Below are positions 30,181 to 39,329 of a stretch of DNA of 64,000 nt, in pieces. Origin of the DNA: Nocardioides sp. Soil805 (lineage in GTDB: Bacteria; Actinomycetota; Actinomycetes; Propionibacteriales; Nocardioidaceae); the NCBI RefSeq assembly GCF_001429625.1, contig NZ_LMSU01000001.1, positions 811,498 through 875,497 of the forward strand. The letters are read 5' to 3'. The notes beneath the pieces are model-generated. The model had not been told where the DNA came from. It made no database searches and was given only the letters and a program-made list of their open reading frames with translations. Within the stretch, counting starts at the first letter, position 1. The number at the start of each line of letters is the position of its first letter. A program made the translations under genes and the position numbers.

Positions 30181-30312
30181 CGCCCCGGGCGGGCAGGACT
30201 CGGCGTTGCCCGGGGAGGGTTATCGGGTTGTGGTGCGCCGCGTCCTCACGGGAAAGGACACGGTGACAGTCCGCCACCGTAGGTTCACCTGCCGGACATG
30301 TCCAGAACGCGG

Positions 30313-30341
30313 CACGCCCCCGGCGGCGGGCCGGGGGCGTG
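30313..30341. terminator. Hairpin terminator after the FabG-like gene
   Basis: A perfect 12-bp stem CACGCCCCCGGC (30313-30324) / GCCGGGGGCGTG (30330-30341) with a 5-nt loop, 67 nt downstream of the SDR stop codon on the minus strand. It also separates the SDR from the riboswitch promoter region. Confidence 0.75.
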
Positions 30342-30407
30342 TCAGGCGGGAGCAGCGCGAGGGAATGTGACGTTCGTCTCCCCCGCCACGCCGCGCGAGG
30401 TGCGGGA

Positions 30408-31175
30408 TCAGCCGAGCTTGGCGCCGCCGTCGACGTACAGCGTCTGACCGGTGATGTACGACGCCTCGTCGCTGCACAGGAACGCCGCCGCGGCGGCGAT
30501 GTCCTCGGGGAAGCCGACCCGCTTGACCGGGTTCGACTCGGCGGCTGCGGCACGGAAGTCCTCGACGCTCATCTTGACCCGCGCGGCCGTGGCGTCGGTC
30601 ATCTCGGTGGCGATGAAGCCGGGTGCGATGGCGTTGGCGTTGATGCCGAACGGGCCGAGCTCGATGCCCAGGGTGCGGGTGAAGCCCTGCACGCCCATCT
30701 TGGCCGCGGAGTAGTTGGCCTGGCCGCGGTTGCCCAGCGCGGAGACGCTGGAGAGGTTGAGGATCTTGCCGTAGCGCTGCTCCACGAAGTGCTTCTGGGC
30801 GGCCTTGGTCATGTTGAAGGCGCCCTTGAGGTGGACGTTCATCACCAGGTCCCAGTCGTCCTCGGACATCTTGAAGAGCAGGTTGTCGCGGGTGATGCCG
30901 GCGTTGTTGACGAGCACGTGGATGCCACCGAGCTCGTCGACGACGCGCTGCACCGCGGCCTCGGCGGCGGCACCGTCCACGACGTCGCAGCCGATGCCGA
31001 CGGCCTTCGCGCCCTCGACCAGCTCGAGGCGGCCGGCCGCCTCCTGGGCGCTGGCCTCGTCGAGGTCGAGGATGGCGACGCTGGCGCCCTCGGCGGCGAA
31101 GCGCTGCGCCGTACCGAACCCGATGCCGCGCGCGGCTCCGGTGATGACTGCGACCCGTCCGTCGTAGCGGCCCAT
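30408..31175 (-). CDS. fabG: FabG-like short-chain dehydrogenase/reductase
   Basis: A 255-aa NAD(P)-dependent SDR, closest in pattern to 3-oxoacyl-ACP reductase. The cofactor motif is TGAARGIGFGTA (residues 13-24), then NNAG, and the catalytic Ser-Tyr-Lys set is SSVSALGNRGQANYSAAKMG. The C-terminus ITGQTLYVDGG is typical. An AAGGAGT ribosome site precedes the ATG. Standing alone outside a fatty-acid operon, it could serve polyhydroxyalkanoate, beta-oxidation or other ketone reduction instead. Confidence 0.92.
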   Translation of the reverse strand: MGRYDGRVAVITGAARGIGFGTAQRFAAEGASVAILDLDEASAQEAAGRLELVEGAKAVGIGCDVVDGAAAEAAVQRVVDELGGIHVLVNNAGITRDNLLFKMSEDDWDLVMNVHLKGAFNMTKAAQKHFVEQRYGKILNLSSVSALGNRGQANYSAAKMGVQGFTRTLGIELGPFGINANAIAPGFIATEMTDATAARVKMSVEDFRAAAAESNPVKRVGFPEDIAAAAAFLCSDEASYITGQTLYVDGGAKLG

Positions 31176-31275
31176 GAGTGACTCCTTGTTCGTCCGGTGA
31201 GCTGGGTGGTGAGGCGGGTGCGCCCCGCACGTCGGGCCGACCCTAGTACCCGCGCCGGCCCCGGTCTCCCCGGCC

Positions 31276-32451
31276 CTAGAAGCCCCAGGGCCGACGCTCG
31301 TCCCAGGTCCGGACCTGCGACCAGGCCTGGCGCCGCCCGAGGGCGACCAGCACCTCCTCGTCCTTGGTCACCGGGTCGAAGAGGGCGAGCACCGAGCGCG
31401 GCTGGCCGGTGTCGCAGGTCGCGGTGTGGGCGACCCGCAGCCGCTCCCCGACCGCGTCCAGCAGGGAGACGCCACCGGTGCTGCCGGGGACGCGGACCAT
31501 CTTCACCGAACCGTCGGCCCGCTCGGTGGTGATGAAGGAGCCGCCGCAGGGGCCGTTGCCCTCGTAGTAGGTACGCCCGCCCACGACCCGCACCTCGGTG
31601 TCGTCCCAGCTGGGGCCGCGGAAGCCGCGGCTGGTGGTCCGACGCAGGCCGGCGACCGGGGTCACGGTCCCGTCCATCCCGAGGGCCGTCAGCCGGGTGC
31701 CGCGCCGCGAGGAGCAGGACGCGAGCAGGGCGTCGGCGTCGTACCAGCGCAGTGGGCGGCAGTCGCCGGGGGCACCGACCGTGCTGCCCGCGGACCCGTC
31801 GAACGTGACCACCCGCAGCGCGTCACGGGTGCTGCCGACCAGCGCCGAGCCGTCGGCACTCGTGATGAGGCCGCCCTCGATGTCGCGGGCCAGGACCGTG
31901 CGCCCGCCCGTCCAGCCCATCGAGAGCACGTTGCCCTGCACGGTCTGGACGAGGACGCCGGTGCCGTCGGGTCGCATCCCGACGCCGCCGGCGTTGAACG
32001 GCAGCCGCAGCCTGCGGGTCGCGCCGGTGACGAGGTCGACCTCGGTGGCACCCTGCCGGCGGGCGCTGACGGTGGCGAGGAGCAGGGCCGTACGCCGCGC
32101 CGGGTCGACGTCGCTGAGGTAGAAGTCACCGGACTGCCAGCCCTTCGGCTGCAGCACGATGCGCGAGCGGTACAGCTCGTGACGGGTGCCCTCGGGCGAG
32201 ATGAGCTCGAGGGTGCGCTGCCGGGCGTCGATGTAGCCGCCGCGGGTGCGCCGGCCGTGGGCGACGCTCGCCAGCGTCCAGCCGGCACCGACCTGGTCCC
32301 ACGGCACGTCGGCGCGCGTGGCGATCGCGCGCCCGGCGCCCGGCGCGCCCGCCTCCGGCGCCGGCGTCGGCGCGGCCACCGCCGGGACGGCGTACAGGCT
32401 CAGGAGCAGGGCCAGGAACGGCCCGAGCAGCCTGGTGACGAGTGTGGTCAT
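31276..32451 (-). CDS. Secreted beta-propeller-like protein of unknown function
   Basis: A 391-aa protein with a signal peptide (MTTLVTRLLGPFLALLLSLYAVPAVAAP). The mature part has repeated short strands ending in D-G or R-G turns (VDLVTGATRRLRL, TADGSALVGSTRD, LTALGMDGTVTPVAGL), the look of a beta-propeller. Three cysteine pairs are possible (DCRPL/LASCSS, NGPCGG, TATCDTG). No catalytic motif is recognised. The ATG at 32451 gives the signal peptide. Confidence 0.75.
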   Translation of the reverse strand: MTTLVTRLLGPFLALLLSLYAVPAVAAPTPAPEAGAPGAGRAIATRADVPWDQVGAGWTLASVAHGRRTRGGYIDARQRTLELISPEGTRHELYRSRIVLQPKGWQSGDFYLSDVDPARRTALLLATVSARRQGATEVDLVTGATRRLRLPFNAGGVGMRPDGTGVLVQTVQGNVLSMGWTGGRTVLARDIEGGLITSADGSALVGSTRDALRVVTFDGSAGSTVGAPGDCRPLRWYDADALLASCSSRRGTRLTALGMDGTVTPVAGLRRTTSRGFRGPSWDDTEVRVVGGRTYYEGNGPCGGSFITTERADGSVKMVRVPGSTGGVSLLDAVGERLRVAHTATCDTGQPRSVLALFDPVTKDEEVLVALGRRQAWSQVRTWDERRPWGF

Positions 32452-32527
32452 GTCTCCCCCTCGGTGTCGGGCCCGACGCGGCCCTCGCAGGACAGACGCG
32501 GACGCGCGCGAATAGGTTGCCTGCACC

Positions 32528-32941
32528 TCAGGCGTCGAGGACGGCGCGCAGCCGGGCGGCGTGGTCGGCGGCCTCGCCGTCGGCGTACTTGGTCCGCGGC
32601 CAGAAGAAGCCCCGCAGCCCGTCGCCCTTCGTGCGGGGCACGACGTGCATGTGCAGGTGCGGGACCGACTGGCTCACGGTGTTGTTCATGGCGACGAAGG
32701 ACCCCTGCGCGCCGAGGGCCTCCTTGACCGCGACCGCGAGGTCCTGCGCGGCGGCGAGGAAGCCGTCGCGCAGCGCAGCGGGGAGGTCGGGCAGGGTCTC
32801 GACGTGCTCGCGGGGCACGAGCAGCACGTGGCCCTTGAAGACCGGCCGTGCGTCGAGGAAGCCCACGAAGTCCTCGCGGTCCAGCACCACCTCGGCGTGG
32901 ACGTCGCCCGAGACGATCCCGCAGAACACGCAGTCGGCCAT
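32528..32941 (-). CDS. HIT-family nucleotide hydrolase
   Basis: A 137-aa histidine-triad protein. CVFCGIVSGDV opens the fold, with a zinc-like CxxC, and the catalytic triad motif is PHLHMHVVPR (HxHxHxx). Family members hydrolyse nucleotide phosphoramidates or dinucleotides. The ATG at 32941 lies 7 nt after a TAGGGT box, so it is probably leaderless. Confidence 0.95.
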   Translation of the reverse strand: MADCVFCGIVSGDVHAEVVLDREDFVGFLDARPVFKGHVLLVPREHVETLPDLPAALRDGFLAAAQDLAVAVKEALGAQGSFVAMNNTVSQSVPHLHMHVVPRTKGDGLRGFFWPRTKYADGEAADHAARLRAVLDA

Positions 32942-32948
32942 GCGGCGG

Positions 32949-32954
32949 ACCCTA
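32949..32954 (-). promoter_or_regulatory. -10 box TAGGGT for the HIT gene
   Basis: TAGGGT on the minus strand, 7 nt before the ATG at 32941. Confidence 0.6.
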
Positions 32955-33003
32955 GCGCCCAGCCACCCGAGTCCGCCCGACTGCGTACGTGCGCCCGGGC
33001 GAC

Positions 33004-33009
33004 TACGTT
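33004..33009 (+). promoter_or_regulatory. -10 box TACGTT for the alpha/beta hydrolase
   Basis: TACGTT, 7 nt, then the ATG at 33017. Confidence 0.5.
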
Positions 33010-33016
33010 GGCCGGC

Positions 33017-33916
33017 ATGAGCCCTCGCACCTCGACCCTCCAGGTCCCCACACGTGACGGCGGCGTGATCGAGGTGCTGACCGGGGGCGACCCCGACGGC
33101 TTCGGGCTGCTCTACCACGGGGGCTCGCCCTCGGCGGCCGCCGAGTACGCGCCCCTCGACCGCGTCGCTGCGGACCTCGGCCTGCGACTGGTCACCTACT
33201 CCCGCCCGGGGTACGGGTCCTCGACCCCGCGGTCGGCACCCGGACGGTACGTCGACGACGTGGAGGAGTCCCGGACCGTCCTCGACCACCTCGGGATCGA
33301 CGGGTTCCTCACCCTCGGCTGGTCGGGCGGCGGTCCACGGGCGCTCGCCTGTGCGGCGCTGCTGCCGGACCGCTGCCGGGCGGCGGCGTCGCTGGCCGGT
33401 GTCGCGCCGTACGACGCTCCCGGGCTGGACTGGTTCGCCGGCATGGCGGAGGAGAACCACGCGGAGTACCACGCCGCCGAGGCCGGGCCGGAGGCGTACG
33501 AGGCGTTCCTCGACGAGAGCTTCACGCCCATCCTGGACGCGACGCCCGAGGAGCTGACCGAGGCGATGGGCGGGCTCGTCACCCCGGTCGACCGGGAGGC
33601 GCTCACCCCCGAGATGTCGGACTGGCTGGCCCGGACCTTCCGGCGGGCCGGCGCCCAGGGCACCCGCGGCGTGCGCGACGACGGCATCGCGGCCATCAGT
33701 GCCTGGGGCTTCGAGGTCGGCGACATCCGCGTGCCGGTCGCCGTGTGGCAGGGCCGGCAGGACGCCATGGTGCCGTTCGCCCACGGCGAGTGGCTCGCCG
33801 GCCACGTCCCCGGAGCGCAGGCCCACCTCCTCGACGACGAGGGCCACATCTCCCTCGTCCACCGCCTCGACGAGGTGCTCGCGGACCTCGAGCGGCTCGC
33901 CGGTCTCCGGGCCTAG
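33017..33916 (+). CDS. Alpha/beta-fold hydrolase
   Basis: A 299-aa alpha/beta hydrolase. The oxyanion segment is LLYHGGSPSAAAEY, the nucleophile elbow GWSGGGPRALA (Ser in GxSxG), the acid WQGRQDAMVPF and the catalytic His DDEGHISLV. An extra helical cap lies around residues 140-220. Substrate unknown. It is divergent from the HIT gene. Confidence 0.92.
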   Translation: MSPRTSTLQVPTRDGGVIEVLTGGDPDGFGLLYHGGSPSAAAEYAPLDRVAADLGLRLVTYSRPGYGSSTPRSAPGRYVDDVEESRTVLDHLGIDGFLTLGWSGGGPRALACAALLPDRCRAAASLAGVAPYDAPGLDWFAGMAEENHAEYHAAEAGPEAYEAFLDESFTPILDATPEELTEAMGGLVTPVDREALTPEMSDWLARTFRRAGAQGTRGVRDDGIAAISAWGFEVGDIRVPVAVWQGRQDAMVPFAHGEWLAGHVPGAQAHLLDDEGHISLVHRLDEVLADLERLAGLRA

Positions 33917-33997
33917 CCCGCACACCGGCGGCCCACCGGACGGTGCGCGTGGTCCTAGAGTCGTCGCGTCCGACACGACGACCACGGGGGTCACGAC

Positions 33998-35401
33998 ATG
34001 ACGACGAGCAACCGGGCGACGGGCGGGGCGGGCGCCGTCCTGGCGCTGGTGCTGGGAGGAACTCTGCTCGGGGTGCCCGCGGGTGCGGTGACCACGCCGG
34101 GGCCGGCGACGGGGGTGGCGGCGACCGCGGGCCCGGCCGGGGCGGGCCCGGTGAAGCGGGTGAGCGTGGCGTACGGCGACGGGCCGGTCAGCGTGGACCG
34201 GCGCGGCCAGCGGGTGCGGATCTCCTTCCGGGGGCGACGCGGCGACGTGGTGTCGCTCGACACCGGCGCCCGGGACGGACTGACCGGGTCGCGGACCCGG
34301 CTGCTGCGCGGGGACCGCTCGCTCGAGCCCACCTGGCCCTTCGTGTGGCGCCTGCGGGGCAACGGGGTCCACACCTTCTCGTTCCGTGCGGCACCCGGGG
34401 ACAGCCCGGGCCGGCTGCTCCAGCTGGTGAAGGGCCGAGTGCACCGGCTCGAGGTCGACGGCTGGGCGTTCACCCCGACCGGGCAGCGCCCCGGGTTCGT
34501 CGACTACGCGCTCGTCCGGGTGCCTCGCGGGGACCGCGTCCTGCTGGCGAGCGGCGAGTACGGCCAGGACGTCCTGACGCCGGACGGTGGTCGTCACCGG
34601 ATGTACGGCGGGTCGATGCTGCTCGAGCCGGGTCTCCCGGTCCGCACCACGGCCGGGGACACGACCATCTCCCCGCTGGCACCGGGGCGGGTGCTGGTCA
34701 CCGTGAAGGAGCCGCGCCCGGTCCGCGCCCTCCGCAGCGTCGTCATCCCGGCCGACCTCGACGGACGGCCGGTGCGGATCGAGCCCGACGGGTCGGGGCG
34801 CGAGCAGGTGCTGGTCTTCGAGGCCAGCGGCGACCAGCTCGTGCACCCCCAGCTGTCCGGGGCGAGATCGAGGGGCCGACCGTCGCTGAGCGACCCGGCG
34901 AGCAACGACATCGCGTCGTTCGGGCACGGACGCACGGCCTACTTCCTCGATGACCCGGTGACGTACCGGCTCTCGTACTTCCCCACGTCCCGCACCCCGT
35001 TCACGGTGCAGCTGCAGACCGCACTGCGGGTCCCCGACCTGGTGCTCGACGCCCCGCCCGCGACGTTCACCGTGACCTCGCCGGGCCGGCTCGTGTGGGC
35101 CCACTCCTCGGCCGGGATCGCCCGGCTGACGGCGACGGACCTCGCGTTCACCAGCCTCTCGGGCCGTGCGGTGGCGTGGTCGGCCAGCACCAGCAACCCC
35201 CAGGCGGGCACCTGCCTGCCCGGTCCCGGCGAGCCGGTCGGGTGCGGCGAGCAGTCGACCATCACCGTCTCCCCCGAGCGCCTCAGCGCCACCAGCGACC
35301 TCGGCTACCCGCTGACCGAGCGGAGCATCACCGTCCTGTCCGTGCCCGGGGGCGCCACGGGCTCCGTCACCCTGCAGCTGACCACGGACGACGGGTCCTG
35401 A
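33998..35401 (+). CDS. Secreted protein of unknown function, beta-rich
   Basis: A 467-aa protein with a signal peptide (MTTSNRATGG then a hydrophobic run to GVPAGAVTT). The mature protein is dominated by short beta strands with Val/Thr-Arg patterns (RVSVAYGDGPVSVDRRGQRVRISFRG) and a C-terminal Ig- or carbohydrate-binding-like half. Two cysteines near the end (GTCLPGPGEPVGCGE) may form a disulfide. No known catalytic motif was recognised. A GGGGGT ribosome site precedes the ATG. Confidence 0.72.
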   Translation: MTTSNRATGGAGAVLALVLGGTLLGVPAGAVTTPGPATGVAATAGPAGAGPVKRVSVAYGDGPVSVDRRGQRVRISFRGRRGDVVSLDTGARDGLTGSRTRLLRGDRSLEPTWPFVWRLRGNGVHTFSFRAAPGDSPGRLLQLVKGRVHRLEVDGWAFTPTGQRPGFVDYALVRVPRGDRVLLASGEYGQDVLTPDGGRHRMYGGSMLLEPGLPVRTTAGDTTISPLAPGRVLVTVKEPRPVRALRSVVIPADLDGRPVRIEPDGSGREQVLVFEASGDQLVHPQLSGARSRGRPSLSDPASNDIASFGHGRTAYFLDDPVTYRLSYFPTSRTPFTVQLQTALRVPDLVLDAPPATFTVTSPGRLVWAHSSAGIARLTATDLAFTSLSGRAVAWSASTSNPQAGTCLPGPGEPVGCGEQSTITVSPERLSATSDLGYPLTERSITVLSVPGGATGSVTLQLTTDDGS

Positions 35402-35524
35402 CCGGGTCCTCTCGAAGGACGGTCAGCGGGCGGGCGCTGGTCAGCCCCGGGGGGCCCACCCGGAGGACAGGACATCCTGCCCCCCATCCGGGCGCCGAGC
35501 TGGTCATCGCTCCCTGACCCCTCG

Positions 35525-35563
35525 GTGTGGGATCGGTGTCACCAGGTGGCACCGATCCCACAC
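35525..35563. terminator. Bidirectional hairpin terminator
   Basis: A perfect 14-bp stem GTGTGGGATCGGTG (35525-35538) / CACCGATCCCACAC (35550-35563). It lies between the convergent secreted-protein gene and the DJ-1/PfpI gene, so it can serve both. Confidence 0.8.
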
Positions 35564-35603
35564 AGTCGAGGGGCAGCTGGATCGCGGGCGGCGACCTCAG
35601 TCG

Positions 35604-36302
35604 TCAGGACGTGAGCAGTCCGACGACCTTCTGCGCGGCCTCGGTGCTGGACGCCGGGTTCTGGCCGGTCACCAGCGTGTCGTCGACGACGACGAACGGC
35701 GCCCACGCTTCTCCCGAGGAGAAGGTCGCGCCGGCCTCGCGCAGACGGGACTCCAGCAGCCAGGGCGCCTTGTCGGCGAGCCCGGCCTGCTGCTCCTCGG
35801 CGTCGGTGAAGGCGGTCAGGTTGCGCCCGGCGAACAGCCAGGAGCCGTCGGCGCGCCTGGCCGGCAGGAGACCGGCCGGGCCGTGGCAGACCGAGGAGAC
35901 GACCTTCCCGCCGTCGAGCATGGTCACGAGGATGCGGCCGAGGTCGTCGCTGACCGCGAGGTCCTCCATCGGGCCGTGGCCGCCGGGCACGAAGACGGCG
36001 TCGTAGGAGTCGAGGTCGACGTCGGCGAGCACCAGGGTCGACTCGAGCCGGCCGGCGAGGGCGTCGAGGGCCGCTCGCTGCTTCGCCGACTCCTCCTCGC
36101 CGATGGCGTCCGGGGCGAGGCTGCCCTCGTCCACCACCGGCGTCCTGCCCTCCGGGCTGGCGAGGTCGACGTCGATCCCGGCATCGGAGAACACCTGCAG
36201 CGGGGACAGCAGCTCCTCGGCCCAGAAGCCGGTCGGGTGCAAGGTCTCGTCGGTGAGGGTCCAGTGGTCGGAACCGGTCAGGACGATCAAGATCTTCGGC
36301 AC
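35604..36302 (-). CDS. DJ-1/PfpI-family type 1 glutamine amidotransferase-like protein
   Basis: A 232-aa protein. VPKILIVLTGSDHWTL opens the fold, FVPGGHGPMEDL and the nucleophile elbow SSVCHGPAGLL follow, with the reactive Cys and adjacent His as in Hsp31/YhbO-like enzymes. Known relatives act as glyoxalases, deglycases or chaperones. The GTG at 36302 is preferred over longer frames because AGGAG lies 7-8 nt upstream. This is the last core gene before the genomic island. Confidence 0.9.
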   Translation of the reverse strand: MPKILIVLTGSDHWTLTDETLHPTGFWAEELLSPLQVFSDAGIDVDLASPEGRTPVVDEGSLAPDAIGEEESAKQRAALDALAGRLESTLVLADVDLDSYDAVFVPGGHGPMEDLAVSDDLGRILVTMLDGGKVVSSVCHGPAGLLPARRADGSWLFAGRNLTAFTDAEEQQAGLADKAPWLLESRLREAGATFSSGEAWAPFVVVDDTLVTGQNPASSTEAAQKVVGLLTS

Positions 36303-36390
36303 GTCAGTACTCCTCGACTCGGGGGCGTGGGCGCCGTACGGCGCCCGCAACGACGCTACCCACGAGGTGGTCGGTCGATCGCCCACGCAC

Positions 36391-36424
36391 ATCAGCCGCT
36401 CCGACCGGAGTCGGAGCGGCTGAT
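36391..36424. terminator. 15-bp hairpin at the left island boundary
   Basis: ATCAGCCGCTCCGAC (36391-36405) and GTCGGAGCGGCTGAT (36410-36424) form a perfect stem with a 4-nt loop. A closely similar hairpin (AGCCGCCCCGAC stem) lies downstream of the tmRNA at 53025-53052, and both are followed by the same 13-bp core. It therefore looks like a displaced copy of the ssrA terminator. Confidence 0.7.
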
Positions 36425-36426
36425 GT

Positions 36427-36480
36427 TCAAGAGGGCTGGATCTCGGCGGCTGGGCCACCGGGACCGGCGATGTGTGTGTG
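36427..36480. repeat. Left attachment-like repeat (attL candidate)
   Basis: TCAAGAGGGCTGG (36427-36439) is identical to 53058-53070. The following 40 nt stay alignable to the tmRNA 3' flank (shared blocks CCACCG, GACCGGC and GTC-TCG). The two copies face the same way and bracket about 16.6 kb of island genes. Confidence 0.6.
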
Positions 36481-36575
36481 GGGTCTTCGTGAATTTGGAA
36501 GGGTGCAGGTCAGACGCGCCTTTCCGCGAAGGTGGCCGACCGCTTGCACCCGTGACCTGCCAAATCAGCACCCCA

Positions 36576-37298
36576 CTAGGAGGAGCTGACAGAGGTCTCC
36601 GGCTCCGAGGTTCCGCGCTCGCCGACTCCGGACGGCTGGGCCGGATCCTCCGCACCGTCCTCAAGCCATTCGACTCGGTCAGGCCTCCGGCGTTTGACGC
36701 CTAGGAAGTCGGCGAACAAACGCGCCAACTCCGGTGCGGCAGACACGAAGAAGGTCAGGACTACGGAGTACAGCAACCACCCCAGGAACGTCACGACGAA
36801 TGCGTGGGCGCGTAGCGACGCCACAGCAAGCGACATGCCCGCTACTGCTGAGGCAAGGAAGACCAGCCACAGGAGAGGCTCGCGGCGACGCACCGCCGAC
36901 ACACAAGCAAGAGCGGCAAGGGTTGACGCTGCCCCGAGTTCGTAATTGAAGAACGGAGCCCAACCCAATGGGGCGCGCATCGCGCGCTCCTCCCAGATTG
37001 GAAGGATCCAGGCAGCGCCAACAACAGCTCCAATCAGCAGAGACATCAACGCAAACTTTGTTTGCGTCAAGTCCGCCGCGTCCGCCGGAAGATGCACCGA
37101 ACTCGAACGTTCCGCCGCCACGAGCAAGAGCAAGCCGACCAAGGCAACGATGAGCACCACAGGAGACGACACGGGAACTTCCTCTGACAGGAGGTTGATC
37201 GCGACTCCGCCTACAACTACAGCGCCAACCTTGATGGCCGTAACTCCCGTACCGTTCGTGCTCTGGCTGCTGCTCACCTGATACGGCCCCCCACTCAT
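36576..37298 (-). CDS. Unknown multi-pass membrane protein
   Basis: A 240-aa protein with about six or seven hydrophobic segments (VGAVVVGGVAINLL, VVLIVALVGLLLLVA, ALMSLLIGAVVGAAWILPI, then several more) and a hydrophilic, acidic C-terminal tail (DRVEWLEDGAEDPAQPSG). It has lower GC than flanking core genes. No family recognised. An in-frame GTG at MSGGPYQ+7 (VSSSQS) is an alternative start. It is the leftmost island gene. Confidence 0.65.
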   Translation of the reverse strand: MSGGPYQVSSSQSTNGTGVTAIKVGAVVVGGVAINLLSEEVPVSSPVVLIVALVGLLLLVAAERSSSVHLPADAADLTQTKFALMSLLIGAVVGAAWILPIWEERAMRAPLGWAPFFNYELGAASTLAALACVSAVRRREPLLWLVFLASAVAGMSLAVASLRAHAFVVTFLGWLLYSVVLTFFVSAAPELARLFADFLGVKRRRPDRVEWLEDGAEDPAQPSGVGERGTSEPETSVSSS

Positions 37299-37637
37299 CG
37301 GTTGTCAGCGTCAACTGGAACTCTGTCCGCACGGATCCTATGTACTTCGATCGATGCCCGCGTTGTTGCTGCCTCAGGGAGCAGGCAGTCAACACACCGT
37401 GACCCACCCTCATCACGACCTCGCGGACCGCGATACCGGTCCGGCGAGAAAGGTTGAGGTTGCTCTTGTCCTTCAACTACCGACCGCCGATAGCCGGTAA
37501 CCCGGCTTCCAGCGCGGCTCCGGGTCGGCGCTAGCGCTCTGTCTACGAATCCCGACCCGCAGACCTTCGTACTCGTCGCATGTCCGGGTCAATGACATTC
37601 TCTCTGCAGCGTCGAACTAGGTCCTGGAGGCTTACCA
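37299..37637. other. 338-bp intergenic region
   Basis: It lies between the divergent membrane-protein gene and the 354-aa gene. No convincing ORF, RNA gene or -10 box was found. It has a short AGCCGG/CCGGCT inverted repeat near 37492-37508 and presumably contains both promoters. A GGAGG ribosome site is present for the gene at 37638. Confidence 0.5.
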
Positions 37638-38702
37638 ATGAACAGCCCGCGGCTCGAGATCACCGAAACTGAGAAGCCTCGACTCGTCGAGGCCATGCGA
37701 GACATCCAGGAGGGCGTAGCGGCGTACTACGCAGAGACGGCCCTACGCGGCGACCTAGGCGGACACGTCCGCACATGGCTCGGACGAGTGCAGACACTCA
37801 ACGATCTACTCACGAACCAGCTTGCAGACAGAGCGTCATACACCGCGCTCTTCGACCCACCGAAGGCGCCGGGCGTCGACCTGATCAACGCGGCCAAGTA
37901 CGCCCGCAACATTGACCAGCACGTAATGCACATCGTGGCCCCCAGCACGGACAGCCTAATCGGTGGTGGGACGTTCGGTTATCGGGTGTATGCCCAATGG
38001 GAGCCAGTGCCTCCCGCAGCACACGCCAGCTTGCGTCCTGGAACACAGGCGCTAGAACCCACCTACAGCGCCGAACTCCAAGGCCAGGAGGTCACGAGCA
38101 CGATGCTGGGCGTCCTCCGGTTCTTCGCTGACATTGCGCCACAGATCGTGCATCGAGACCCCCGTGGCGAATGGACCGGCTTTCCGCTCATGAGCCAACC
38201 CGCCGTCGGTGCACCCCTTCACCCCGAAGAGCCCATCGGAGACATCCCGGCCGCGAACGCCTGGCTCAACAGCCGGCGCCCGAACGGCGATACGCGCGTG
38301 GTGTGCGGCCAACTCACCAAAGACGACACGGCGTACCTGTTCGGGTTCACCTTCATCGGCCAACTCTCGTTCGCACCATTTGTTGAAACGACCGACCAAG
38401 TAGACCGGGACATCGCCGCTGGCTTCCCTTACCTGCAGGGCCAACTCGAACGCAACGTCCAGAACGTCACCGAAAAGTTCCCTCAAGCACGACAAGGCGC
38501 CGTCCTGCACAGCCCCAACGACGTAACGACCTGGGCGACGCCGATCATCCGAACCAAGCAGGACGAAGACTGGCTCCCAGCCTTTGGCGTCGAACAGTGG
38601 AGCCGCATGGTGACTGCCGAGCACCCCGGCGTATTCCCAGACTTTGTTGCCTACTCCGAACGACGTGCGCGACGCCTCAACGCGCTTGTCCCACCACGCT
38701 GA
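37638..38702 (+). CDS. Unknown 354-aa island protein
   Basis: A soluble-looking protein of 354 aa starting MNSPRLEITETEKPRLVEAM, with GGAGG seven nt upstream. It has no signal peptide or membrane helix and no recognised motif. The body mixes helical N-terminal segments (residues 1-75) with a mixed alpha/beta region ending in a basic tail (SERRARRLNALVPPR). GC is below the core average, suggesting transfer with the island. Confidence 0.65.
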   Translation: MNSPRLEITETEKPRLVEAMRDIQEGVAAYYAETALRGDLGGHVRTWLGRVQTLNDLLTNQLADRASYTALFDPPKAPGVDLINAAKYARNIDQHVMHIVAPSTDSLIGGGTFGYRVYAQWEPVPPAAHASLRPGTQALEPTYSAELQGQEVTSTMLGVLRFFADIAPQIVHRDPRGEWTGFPLMSQPAVGAPLHPEEPIGDIPAANAWLNSRRPNGDTRVVCGQLTKDDTAYLFGFTFIGQLSFAPFVETTDQVDRDIAAGFPYLQGQLERNVQNVTEKFPQARQGAVLHSPNDVTTWATPIIRTKQDEDWLPAFGVEQWSRMVTAEHPGVFPDFVAYSERRARRLNALVPPR

Positions 38703-38837
38703 GCGGCAACGACGAGAACCAATAGCCTCTTTCCGTTCCAACCGCGCCGATAGCTACAAGGCATGTCATTCCGGCTCGTTGGCTTCGGCGTGTCGGTACA
38801 CGCAGGCCCGAAGCGACTGGCGACCCGCACCGCACCG

Positions 38838-39119
38838 TCACCCGTGATCCTCGTACGGAGTGACCACCCCGCCTCTCAGGTAGCGGTAGGCGTCCTCGAA
38901 CGACTCCGGCTCGTGCTGCCAACCGGCGCCACAGGGGTCGTCGAGGTGGCGGATCTGGAGCGTCTCGTCCTCGGAGTAGACCCAGACCTCCCACCTGCGT
39001 GCATCCGGCGTCTGCACCCACACCGGAGCGGCGTAAAGCAGGTCCGAGTACAGCTCGTCGATGGCGTCGACGGAGTCGAGGACGGCCAGGATGTTGTCGT
39101 CGTAGTTGGTCATGGCCAT
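38838..39119 (-). CDS. Unknown 93-aa island protein
   Basis: A small acidic protein starting MAMTNYDDNILAVLDSVDAI with a second possible ATG at 39113. Trp-rich strands (VWVQTPDARRWEVWVYSED) suggest a compact alpha/beta fold. It is divergent from the 522-aa gene with a 210-bp shared upstream region. No family recognised; it may be a partner of its neighbour. Confidence 0.55.
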   Translation of the reverse strand: MAMTNYDDNILAVLDSVDAIDELYSDLLYAAPVWVQTPDARRWEVWVYSEDETLQIRHLDDPCGAGWQHEPESFEDAYRYLRGGVVTPYEDHG

Positions 39120-39329
39120 CACCGTGCGCCGTTGCCATCGACGTGCAACCACCGCATGTTGATGCCGTCCAGGCGTAGCGATTGTGACCCCGCCGGGCGT
39201 CGCAAAGCGTGAGGTTCGTGTTCTCGCTTGTTGTCCAGACCTGCTCGGTAATGCTCGATACCTTGGCTGCCACCCGCACACCTCGCTCCGCGCGAGGGAC
39301 GACACAATCCCAACCCGGACTCGAGGATC

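Noticed and set aside
36440..36575. tRNA or RNA gene in the left island boundary
   Set aside because: There are short inverted repeats (GCAGGTCA/TGACCTGC) but no cloverleaf or conserved T-arm. The similarity to ssrA flank is too weak for a second RNA gene.
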